This document shows, one piece after another, positions 14,540 to 22,145 of a stretch of DNA of 48,313 nucleotides (position 1 is the first letter of the stretch; each line of letters opens with the position of its first letter). A program made the position numbers and the translations under genes. The notes beneath the pieces were generated by a model. The model searched no databases, was not told where the DNA came from, and worked only from the letters and a program-made list of their open reading frames with translations. Source of the stretch: a virus; the IMG/VR virus record IMGVR_UViG_3300043425_000191, positions 1-48,313 of that record; one strand, given 5' to 3'.

Positions 14540-15604
14540 ATGTCACTACTTGAAAAATTGAAGAAGAACTCTACGATCAAGGATTCATCTATCCTAACCA
14601 AGTCGAAGTTCTTCGCTGCGAAGGATATGATTCCTACATCTATCCCCGCATTGAATATTGCGTTGTCTGGTAGTATTGATGGCGGATTTACGCCTGGCCT
14701 CACTATGTGGGCTGGTCCATCGAAGCACTTTAAGACTGCCTTCAGCCTGTTGATGGTCAAGGCATATCAGGAGAAGTATCCTGATTCTGTAATCCTGTTC
14801 TATGACTCAGAGTTCGGCTCGCCTCAGAGCTACTTCAAGTCGTTCGGTATCAACACCGATCAGATTATCCACACTCCAATCACTGACGTTGAGCAGCTGA
14901 AGTTCGATATCATGAACCAGCTGAAGAACCTAGAGCGCGGTGAGCGTGTTATGATTGTTGTTGACTCCATCGGCAACCTTGCTTCCAAGAAGGAAGTCGA
15001 AGATGCGCTGGATCAGAAGTCTGTTGGTGATATGACTCGTGCCAAGCAGATCAAGTCGCTGTTCCGTATGGTGACACCGCATCTGACGCTGAAGGATATT
15101 CCTATGGTCGTGGTGAACCATACCTATATGGAAATCGGCATGTTCCCCAAGGCTATTGTTGGCGGCGGCACTGGTTCGTACTACAGCGCCGATAACATCT
15201 ACATCCTTGGTCGTCAGCAAGAGAAGGAAGGTACTGAGATCGTCGGTTACAACTTCATTATTAATGTTGAAAAGTCTCGCTATGTGCGCGAGAAGGCGAA
15301 GATCCCTGTGACTGTCACCTATGAGGGTGGTATCAACAAGTGGTCTGGTCTACTTGAGATTGCTCTCGAGACTGGTCACGTCACCAAGCCTAGCAATGGC
15401 TGGTACTCTCGCATGAATGCTGATGGTGAGATTGAGCAGAAGAAGTGGCGTGCTGCTGATACTGAGTCGGCTGAGTTCTGGGATCCTCTGCTAGCAATGC
15501 AGTCATTCACTGATGCCATTCAGGGAATGTATCAGTTCTCGTCTAATGTCATGGGGTCACCTGATGACGTTGAGCTTGTTGCTGATGAGGATGAGGAAGC
15601 ATGA
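14540..15604 (+). CDS. uvsX: UvsX recombinase (RecA-like)
   Basis: The 354-residue protein has the RecA fold with the phage-type Walker A GPSKHFKT at about residues 60-67 (T4 has GPSKSFKS). The Walker B strand RVMIVVDSIGNL is near 135. The DNA-binding loop region is FPKAIVGGGTGSYYSADNIY near 205-225. It forms filaments on ssDNA and drives recombination-dependent replication and repair. The tail is acidic (VELVADEDEEA), typical of RecA/UvsX C-termini. Three bases separate it from the preceding gene. Its stop overlaps the next start (ATGA). Confidence 0.95.
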   Translation: MSLLEKLKKNSTIKDSSILTKSKFFAAKDMIPTSIPALNIALSGSIDGGFTPGLTMWAGPSKHFKTAFSLLMVKAYQEKYPDSVILFYDSEFGSPQSYFKSFGINTDQIIHTPITDVEQLKFDIMNQLKNLERGERVMIVVDSIGNLASKKEVEDALDQKSVGDMTRAKQIKSLFRMVTPHLTLKDIPMVVVNHTYMEIGMFPKAIVGGGTGSYYSADNIYILGRQQEKEGTEIVGYNFIINVEKSRYVREKAKIPVTVTYEGGINKWSGLLEIALETGHVTKPSNGWYSRMNADGEIEQKKWRAADTESAEFWDPLLAMQSFTDAIQGMYQFSSNVMGSPDDVELVADEDEEA

Positions 15605-16131
15605 TACTTGCATATATGCTGAACAAGATTGCAACATTACAGTTCTGGTGGGTAGATAAGACCCTGAAGTTGGATAGAGACTTCAGGTATAGTCTAGACG
15701 ATGCCCTAGAAGAAGATGCCTTTACGATAGAGATAATTAGTGGAAAGTTTGCTGGAGTAAAGATTCGATATGGCCAAATCAAAGTAAGAGAGGATTCAAA
15801 TGGTAATGCCTTCATTGACGTTGAGTCTACCGTAGTAGCTAACCCAAAGAACGTCAATGTAAAGTGTAAAAAGTTTGACAGACTATGCTCAAACATAGTA
15901 AGATTGATCCTGATCGAATCTATTAAGGTGGCGGCGAATGAAACTAGAGACGTTGATTTTGTTGAATTTGATGAAGAACGAGGAGTTCGCGAGGAAGACG
16001 ATCCCCTATATCAAGCCAGAGTACCTGCAAGAAAATCACGAAAGAGTAATGTTTCAGGAGATTCAGGAGTACATTCAAAAGTACAACGCCCAGCCAAGCG
16101 TCGCAGCCGTAAAGATCGCACTGAAGGATAA
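15601..16131 (+). CDS. Unknown protein in gene 40 position
   Basis: The 176-residue frame lies between uvsX and the gp41 helicase gene. In T4 this position is held by gene 40 (head vertex assembly), so a gp40-like role is possible by synteny only. Residues 1-115 look like a folded alpha/beta protein (FWWVDKTLKLDRDFRYSLDD, KVREDSNGNAFIDVESTVVA, CSNIVRLILIESIKVAANET). The last 60 residues are charged and low-complexity (ARKSRKSNVSGDSG to the end) and lie entirely within the gp41 gene in another frame. The start overlaps the uvsX stop. Confidence 0.6.
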   Translation: MILAYMLNKIATLQFWWVDKTLKLDRDFRYSLDDALEEDAFTIEIISGKFAGVKIRYGQIKVREDSNGNAFIDVESTVVANPKNVNVKCKKFDRLCSNIVRLILIESIKVAANETRDVDFVEFDEERGVREEDDPLYQARVPARKSRKSNVSGDSGVHSKVQRPAKRRSRKDRTEG

Positions 16132-17305
16132 TAAGAAACTCACCGAGACGCAGTTGAAGAACTGCGTCGAAGTCTTGAATGACATAAATAATGCTGATGC
16201 CGAGAAGGATCAACAGTGGCTTCTCGACGCGACTGAAAAGTTTTGTCAGGAACGAGCGATCTACAATGCTATCATGGATTCAATTCAAATTTTGGATGAT
16301 AAAGATCCTGCAAGAGGCAAGGGGAGCATTCCTACGCTTCTCAGCGATGCTCTTGCTGTTTCCTTTGATCCTCATATTGGTCATGACTACATGGACATGT
16401 ATTCTAATCGTTATGACTTTTACCATCGCGTGGAAAAGCGTATCCCGTTTGACCTCGACTACTTCAACAAAATAACCAGGGGTGGCCTGCCTCAGAAGAC
16501 TCTGAACATTGCGTTGGCTGGTACTGGCGTTGGTAAGTCTTTGTTCATGTGCCATGTCGCGGCTAACTGTATGATGCAGAACTACAACGTTCTGTACATC
16601 ACTCTCGAGATGTCTGAAGAAAAGATTGCCGAGCGTATCGACGCTAACCTGTTGAATGTGACTCTAGATGATCTGATGCTGATGCCGAAAGATCTCTACG
16701 ATAAGCGAATGAAGAAGCTGAAGGAAACGGTCAAGGGTAAGTTGATCATCAAGGAATATCCAACTGCCGCCGCCAATCCAGCACACTTCAGAGCACTTAT
16801 CAATGATCTTAAACTCAAGAAGAACTTTAAGCCTGATATCATTTTTGTTGATTATCTTAATATATGCGCTTCTTCAAGAATCAAGGCAGGAGCCAACATC
16901 AACTCCTACACCTACATTAAAGCCATTGCAGAGGAACTTCGAGGTCTTGCCGTTGAATGTAATGTGCCTCTGGTGTCAGCAACCCAGACCACTCGCTCAG
17001 GCTTCACCAACTCTGATCCTGGTCTAGAAGATACCTCTGAGTCGTTTGGCTTGCCAGCTACAGCCGACTTGATGTTTGCGCTGATCAGTACTGAGGAACT
17101 GCAGAACCTGAACCAGATAATGGTGAAGCAGCTGAAGAACCGCTACAATGATCCTACGCTAAATAAGAGGTTCACCATTGGTATTGACAAGGCCAAGATG
17201 AAGCTATATGATCTGGAGTTAAGTGCCCAGATGAACATATCTGATTCTGGTCAAGCGGAACAACCAAAGAATAGCAAGTCAAAGTTTAGCGGACTCAAGG
17301 TGTAG
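15938..17305 (+). CDS. 41: Replicative DNA helicase (gp41)
   Basis: The 455-residue protein matches T4 gp41 (475) from its first residues (LILLNLMKNEEFARKTIPYI). It carries the family's FDPHIGHDYMDMY segment, Walker A GTGVGKS at about 197-203, YITLEMSEEKIAERIDANLL, and Walker B DIIFVDYLNIC near 300. A late ESFGLPATADLMFALI and KNRY follow. It is the hexameric 5'-3' helicase of the replisome and partners with gp61 primase (33120). Homology from the N-terminus fixes the start at 15938, implying a genuine 194-base overlap with the previous gene. GGTGGCGG lies just upstream. Confidence 0.95.
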   Translation: MKLETLILLNLMKNEEFARKTIPYIKPEYLQENHERVMFQEIQEYIQKYNAQPSVAAVKIALKDNKKLTETQLKNCVEVLNDINNADAEKDQQWLLDATEKFCQERAIYNAIMDSIQILDDKDPARGKGSIPTLLSDALAVSFDPHIGHDYMDMYSNRYDFYHRVEKRIPFDLDYFNKITRGGLPQKTLNIALAGTGVGKSLFMCHVAANCMMQNYNVLYITLEMSEEKIAERIDANLLNVTLDDLMLMPKDLYDKRMKKLKETVKGKLIIKEYPTAAANPAHFRALINDLKLKKNFKPDIIFVDYLNICASSRIKAGANINSYTYIKAIAEELRGLAVECNVPLVSATQTTRSGFTNSDPGLEDTSESFGLPATADLMFALISTEELQNLNQIMVKQLKNRYNDPTLNKRFTIGIDKAKMKLYDLELSAQMNISDSGQAEQPKNSKSKFSGLKV

Positions 17306-17306
17306 A

Positions 17307-18335
17307 ATGGCTAAATTGAAACCACAAGATTTTACTGGTTTAGCTGGTAAAGAGATAACTGTATCTGCTCTTAAAGCATCTATAGTAAAATCAATTCAAG
17401 CCAGAAAAGATCTGGACATGAACTTGAGAAATTATCTGCTGAAGTTGACAGAGTATGTTGATGGCAACGCAGGCGAACTTGCGACCATGAAGAAAATCTA
17501 TTCAAAGGTAGAAGCTTCTGATAAGAACGCCATAAAGAAAGATTTCTCAGAAATAATTGCTGCTCTTGTTATCAGGAACATGCCAAAATCTCAGAGAGAT
17601 AAGTTGAACCTAACGATATCTGCACAGTCCAAGGTGTTTATTCCTACTGCTGGCAACTATCCTCTCGTAGATTTTATGATCAAGAGCTCTGGTGGAGTTG
17701 TTGATAATTACTCAGTTAAGATCATGGGCAAAACTACAAATACAGTTAAGGCTCAGGATGTGCTGGAAACAGTTTCACCTAAACTGAAAAAGAAAAATCC
17801 AAAAGAAACAGCTATTCTGGAATGCGTAGCTGAGAATGACGCAAAGCTTGGACCGATACTGGCTCTTGCAAGTATTATTGATGAGATGCCAGTGAAAAAT
17901 GGTCCGATGAAGAACAAGTTCAAGACGTTATGCAAGTCTAAACAAATTAAAAATGATGTTCTAAAAGAACAAGATGTTGACTGGTGGGTATTCTTTGAGC
18001 CTATCATGGACAAGTATTACTCCAAGGGAAAACCTACTCTAGCTAAAGCTTGGAAGAAAGGTTATTGCTATGATGCATTAACTGTCCTTGCGCAGTATAG
18101 CGTTGCTGATCACACCAAAGATATGAATTGGGGCGACTTCGTCGACGAGATTCAAAAGAAGGTCACATACTTCAAGTTCGACATCAACACTGCGGGTGTT
18201 CCAGCCCATGACGTAATTAATGGCTTGTCTGAGAGAAAGCCTGGGCAAAAGTTCAGACTGAGAGCCAAGAGCCGACTGAAAGAATCAGATCCTTCTTCTA
18301 GATCTGGCCAAGATAAGTTAGGAATCCAACCATAA
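17307..18335 (+). CDS. Unknown protein downstream of gp41
   Basis: The 342-residue soluble protein starts MAKLKPQDFTGLAGKEITVS one base after the helicase stop. Residues 1-105 are helical and lysine-rich. The middle has SGGVVDNYSVKIMGKTTNTV (about 128-147), whose strand with D, then S-V-K, is reminiscent of nuclease-like cores but lacks a full recognised motif. An aromatic region DVDWWVFFEPIMDKYYSKGK lies near 230. A basic C-terminus follows (FRLRAKSRLKESDP). I do not recognise it. Location in the replication operon suggests a DNA-related role, by context only. Confidence 0.7.
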   Translation: MAKLKPQDFTGLAGKEITVSALKASIVKSIQARKDLDMNLRNYLLKLTEYVDGNAGELATMKKIYSKVEASDKNAIKKDFSEIIAALVIRNMPKSQRDKLNLTISAQSKVFIPTAGNYPLVDFMIKSSGGVVDNYSVKIMGKTTNTVKAQDVLETVSPKLKKKNPKETAILECVAENDAKLGPILALASIIDEMPVKNGPMKNKFKTLCKSKQIKNDVLKEQDVDWWVFFEPIMDKYYSKGKPTLAKAWKKGYCYDALTVLAQYSVADHTKDMNWGDFVDEIQKKVTYFKFDINTAGVPAHDVINGLSERKPGQKFRLRAKSRLKESDPSSRSGQDKLGIQP

Positions 18336-18338
18336 TTT

Positions 18339-19319
18339 ATGACAATACTTGTGACTGGTGGCTGCGGCTTTATCGGCAGCAACTTTATTAGATTCCATGC
18401 AAAGAAGCATCCAAACGAGAAGATCATCAACGTGGATGCTCTCACCTATGCTGCTGGCTCAGTAGACATTGACATCCCAAACTATTCGTTGTATTGCGCA
18501 GACATTTCTGATCATCGGATGATGCGCAGTATCATCAAACACGAACTTCCTAGGATTATCTACAACTTTGCTGCTGAGAGTCATGTAGATAACAGTATAA
18601 GAAATCCCCTTGTATTCGCGCAGACCAATGTAATGGGTACGCTCTCTCTGCTAGAAGCAGCCAGAGTTGTTGGTAACGGTCTGCGGTTTGTTCACATTTC
18701 TACGGACGAGGTATATGGAAGTCTTAACCCACATGATGAACCTTTCACTATTCGGAGCCAGTATAATCCTCGGTCTCCTTACTCTGCTAGCAAAGCTAGT
18801 TCTGACCATTTCGTTTCTGCTTATCACCACACTTATGGGATGGATACTGTTATCACTAATTGCAGTAATAATTATGGTCCGTTCCAACACCCTGAAAAAC
18901 TTATTCCGACGATCATAAGGAAAGCGGCAAATGAAGAAAGAATCCCTATCTACGGCAACGGCAGCAATATTCGTGATTGGATTTACGTTGACGATCATTG
19001 TCTCGGTGTTTATACAGCTGCTCAACTAGGCGTCTCTGGACAGAAGTATCTGTTCGGCGGAGAAAACCAGATGGCTAATCTGGACATCGCAAAGATGATT
19101 CTCTCCATCATGGGCAAGAGTGAGGACTTGATTGAGTTCGTTGAGGATCGTAAGGGACACGACTTTAGATACGATATAGATACTAGCGAGTCCAGGAAAC
19201 TTCTAGGCTGGAAGCCAGAAGCAAAGTTCCAAGAGGCTCTGGCGAAAACAGTGGATTGGTACAACTCTAATATGGAATGGGTATATTCATGTCTAACAAA
19301 ACACTCGGAATCATTTTAG
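18339..19319 (+). CDS. rfbB: dTDP-glucose 4,6-dehydratase (RmlB/RfbB)
   Basis: The 326-residue SDR enzyme has the NAD-binding TGGCGFIGSNF at 6-16, FAAESHVDNSI near 77, HISTDEVYGSL near 120 and the catalytic SPYSASKASSDH (YxxxK) near 147. NCSNNYGPFQHPEKLIP is diagnostic of dTDP-glucose dehydratases. It converts dTDP-D-glucose to dTDP-4-keto-6-deoxy-D-glucose. It is followed by the RmlA gene, overlapping by 31 bases, and by an RmlD-like gene, forming a dTDP-sugar operon. Confidence 0.95.
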   Translation: MTILVTGGCGFIGSNFIRFHAKKHPNEKIINVDALTYAAGSVDIDIPNYSLYCADISDHRMMRSIIKHELPRIIYNFAAESHVDNSIRNPLVFAQTNVMGTLSLLEAARVVGNGLRFVHISTDEVYGSLNPHDEPFTIRSQYNPRSPYSASKASSDHFVSAYHHTYGMDTVITNCSNNYGPFQHPEKLIPTIIRKAANEERIPIYGNGSNIRDWIYVDDHCLGVYTAAQLGVSGQKYLFGGENQMANLDIAKMILSIMGKSEDLIEFVEDRKGHDFRYDIDTSESRKLLGWKPEAKFQEALAKTVDWYNSNMEWVYSCLTKHSESF

Positions 19320-20188
19320 CCGCAGGACGTTCTTCTAGGCTGTATCCCGCAACTCTAGCATGCTCAAAGCAGCTTCTTCCGATCTACGATAAGCCTCTAA
19401 TCTACTATCCACTGACTACTCTGATGCTTGCTGGCATCAGAGATTTCATCATTATCACGAATCCTAAAGAAAAACAAATGTTCGAGCAGCTGTTCGTAGA
19501 CAGCTATGTCTCTATGGGCATTCGTATTCGTTTCTTGGTTCAGGACGAGCCGAAGGGTATCGCCGATGCATTCAGGATCGTACACAATGTTCTGGGCCCA
19601 GAGATTGATCCGTACGATCGTTATGCGCTCATCCTCGGCGATAACATTTTTCATGGTTCTTCTCTAACTGGTACGCTACAGAAAGCCATTGAGCTAGATG
19701 ATGCTGTTGTATTTGCAACTAAAGTGCATGATCCAGAACGATTTGGTGTTGTCGAAGTTGACAAGAACAACAAGGCAATCTCGATTGAGGAAAAGCCTAC
19801 CGCACCAAAGAGCAACCTAGCAGTCACTGGCCTGTACTTCTACCCAAGAGATGTAATCGAGAAGGTCTACAACCTTCGGCCATCAGCTCGCGGAGAGCTA
19901 GAGATCACTGATCTGAACAATATATACTTGAGCGAACAAAGACTCAGCGTAAATAAGTTGCTTCGCGGTACAGTTTGGTTTGATACTGGTACGCCAGATT
20001 CTATGATGGAAGCTTCCGTGTTTATTCAGACGTTGCAGAAACAGCAAAATACTGTAATAGGATCTCCGCATGAGGTTGCGTATTCTTCTGGTTGGATTGG
20101 AGATTTTGAACTAGAGATGACATCTAATCTATGTTCTAAAACTACATATGGTAAATATCTCCTATCGCTGAAAACCGATAAAATCTAA
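19289..20188 (+). CDS. rfbA: Glucose-1-phosphate thymidylyltransferase (RmlA/RfbA)
   Basis: The 299-residue protein has the nucleotidyltransferase signature ILAAGRSSRLYPATLACSKQ at about 8-27, then LLPIYDKPLIYYPLTTLMLA. YALILGDNIFHG near 113 carries the metal-binding Asp. EEKPTAPKSNLAVTGLYFY and RGELEITDLNN follow. It makes dTDP-glucose from dTTP and glucose-1-phosphate. ATG 19289 lies inside the end of rfbB; another in-frame ATG at 19277 would add four residues. Together with rfbB it supplies dTDP-4-keto-6-deoxyglucose. Confidence 0.95.
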   Translation: MSNKTLGIILAAGRSSRLYPATLACSKQLLPIYDKPLIYYPLTTLMLAGIRDFIIITNPKEKQMFEQLFVDSYVSMGIRIRFLVQDEPKGIADAFRIVHNVLGPEIDPYDRYALILGDNIFHGSSLTGTLQKAIELDDAVVFATKVHDPERFGVVEVDKNNKAISIEEKPTAPKSNLAVTGLYFYPRDVIEKVYNLRPSARGELEITDLNNIYLSEQRLSVNKLLRGTVWFDTGTPDSMMEASVFIQTLQKQQNTVIGSPHEVAYSSGWIGDFELEMTSNLCSKTTYGKYLLSLKTDKI

Positions 20189-20203
20189 AAGTTAGAGGTA
20201 CAA

Positions 20204-20980
20204 ATGAGAATTCTAGTAGTTGGACGAGGTTGGGTTGGACGAAAAGTAGTTAATGAGCTACTGAAGAGGAATCATTCGGTTGATTCTGTTTCTCATCTAG
20301 AAGCCTTTGATATTGAAGAAGATGTAGAATATGACTGGGTTGTAAACTGTGCTGGCGTCACTGGCTATCCTAACGTCGACGCTTGTGAACAAGATAAGTT
20401 CAACACAATGCATGGCAACGTTGTAGTGCCTATGCTGCTACAACGAATGGCGGATGAGATAGGCGCCAAGTTTGCACACTTCTCCAGTGGTTGTATCTAT
20501 CAGGGCGAGATCGTAGATCGTTGGGCTGAGCCAAATTTCTTCGGTAGCACTTATTCTCTGAGTAAGGGTGTTTCAGATTCGCACCTAAAGCATATTGCTC
20601 TAGTGTTCCGTATTAGAATGCCATTTACTGGAACCAACGAACCAAAGAACTATCTTACCAAAGTCTTCAACTACGCCAAGAATGGTAGGCTGATTGACGC
20701 TGGTAAGAATTCTCTGACTGATCTAGATGAGGCTGTATTAGTTGCTTGCGATTTGATTGAGCGAGGAGCCATGGGCCCATATAATCTGGTCAACGAAGGT
20801 TCGGTAGATATGCATGAACTGGCTGCGCTGATGGGTGTTGAGCCTGAATGGTATACCCCTGAACAATTCAAAGCAGATACAGCTTGCGCAAGATCGACTT
20901 GTACCATTCCTGGGCATCGCCTAATGCGCCCAGTCAAGGAAGCTTTGGCTGACGCAATCGCGAAAATGAAAAATGCCTAA
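20204..20980 (+). CDS. RmlD-like NAD(P)-dependent sugar-nucleotide reductase
   Basis: The 258-residue protein has a Rossmann start VVGRGWVGRKVVNELLKRN (about 4-22). NCAGVTGYPNVDACEQDK near 49, HFSSGCIYQGE near 93 and TYSLSKGVSD (YxxxK) near 110 follow. This is the RmlD/WbmH type of extended SDR, which would reduce the 4-keto group of the RmlB product. No RmlC epimerase is present in the window, so the product need not be dTDP-L-rhamnose; dTDP-6-deoxyhexose or use of the host's RmlC are alternatives. It has a TTAGAGG ribosome site. Confidence 0.85.
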   Translation: MRILVVGRGWVGRKVVNELLKRNHSVDSVSHLEAFDIEEDVEYDWVVNCAGVTGYPNVDACEQDKFNTMHGNVVVPMLLQRMADEIGAKFAHFSSGCIYQGEIVDRWAEPNFFGSTYSLSKGVSDSHLKHIALVFRIRMPFTGTNEPKNYLTKVFNYAKNGRLIDAGKNSLTDLDEAVLVACDLIERGAMGPYNLVNEGSVDMHELAALMGVEPEWYTPEQFKADTACARSTCTIPGHRLMRPVKEALADAIAKMKNA

Positions 20981-20983
20981 ATA
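20977..20983 (+). promoter_or_regulatory. Possible late promoter (CTAAATA)
   Basis: CTAAATA lies at the end of the RmlD-like gene and 31 bases before the ATG of the first probable virion-block gene at 21015. CTAAATA-type variants have been reported for T4-like aquatic phages, as I recall. The position at the border between a sugar operon and a structural block fits a late switch. Confidence 0.35.
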
Positions 20984-21014
20984 AAACAAAATAGTCCCAC
21001 AGTGTGGAGTATGG

Positions 21015-22145
21015 ATGTTAAAGTTCAAGAGTTTTCTCTCAGAAGCCAAATCAGAAGCAGGTGGTATTCTACACCTGGAACATCCAGCAGACAGACTATT
21101 TGATGGACCTGAGGCCACTGCTCACGCAATCAAAACTCTAAGAGGCATTGTCAGTGGCCGAGTACCAATTACTCGTAAGATCGACGACAAGATGTCGTTC
21201 CATGCTATTCGCCGTCAAGACGGTAAGGTCGGCGTCAAGTATAAAGGCTCTGGCGCCACATACAATTTTAGCCAGTCAGATATTGACCAGCAGCATGCTG
21301 ATAAACCATATCTGGCAGCACCACTCAAGCATATCCTAAAGCATGTAGGAAAAGTTATTCCAGACCGCCCAGGTGAATATCAGGGTGGATACATGTCTGC
21401 ACCAGAAGAAAGAACGCAGAACGGTGCATATATCGGGCATACACCAAATACAGTACAATACATGGCGCATCAAAATACCCCAGAGGGAGCCAGACTAAAA
21501 GCGTCAAAAGTAAGTCTAACAATACACAGTGAATTAAAAGGTCCTAATAGAACTGCCGAGCCAATCCTAGATACATCAGAGTTCAAAGAACATCCAGACG
21601 TTCATATAGTACAGCATACAGTAGACGAACTAGAAAGACAGTTGCATCCTAAACACAAACAAGAAATAAGTGACCATATCAAACAGGCTGAGGCATTACT
21701 AGATAAACACGATCATAGTCATCAAGAAGGTCATTCTGAAACACTACGATCATACATCAATTCTACAGTAAGCAGCGGCGAGGCTCCCTCTGTTGAAGGT
21801 TACAAGACTCATTTAGAAATTAAACATAACAAGCAAATAGAAAAGATGAAGTCCGACAAGGGTAAGGCTGCGGCAGAACAGAAGAAAGCTCTGGCCCTTG
21901 GTCATGTCGATAAGAATGCGTCTAAGTTCAAGAAGACGCTGGCTATTCATGGTCACCTGCAGGCAGCGGCAAATAAATTAGCCGACGGTATCTCTCGTAA
22001 CGGTACTGGTGGATTCATCACCAGAATGAATGGTGAGCCCAGCGGTGGCGAAGGTTTCGTCGGTGGTGGGTTAAAGATTGTCAATAGAACAGAATTCACC
22101 AGACAAAACAATAAGCGCAGAGAAATGCTGAGAGCACAACAATGA
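21015..22145 (+). CDS. Ligase/nucleotidyltransferase-like protein with capsid-targeting N-terminus
   Basis: The 376-residue protein begins MLKFKSFLSEAKSEAGG. This resembles the T4 capsid-targeting peptide MKTYQEFIAE, cleaved by prohead protease after (L/I)xE; LSE then A fits. Residues about 52-85 have ITRKIDDKMSFHAIRR followed by VGVKYKGSGATYNFS. This is similar to the KxDG-plus-strand layout of the DUF6267-type, ligase-like phage proteins (usual KWDGAPAIF then TKGVFNK), but with KIDDK. The middle is helical (about 190-320) and the end Gly-rich then basic. Enzymatic activity is unproven. It overlaps the next gene (ATGA). Confidence 0.65.
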   Translation: MLKFKSFLSEAKSEAGGILHLEHPADRLFDGPEATAHAIKTLRGIVSGRVPITRKIDDKMSFHAIRRQDGKVGVKYKGSGATYNFSQSDIDQQHADKPYLAAPLKHILKHVGKVIPDRPGEYQGGYMSAPEERTQNGAYIGHTPNTVQYMAHQNTPEGARLKASKVSLTIHSELKGPNRTAEPILDTSEFKEHPDVHIVQHTVDELERQLHPKHKQEISDHIKQAEALLDKHDHSHQEGHSETLRSYINSTVSSGEAPSVEGYKTHLEIKHNKQIEKMKSDKGKAAAEQKKALALGHVDKNASKFKKTLAIHGHLQAAANKLADGISRNGTGGFITRMNGEPSGGEGFVGGGLKIVNRTEFTRQNNKRREMLRAQQ

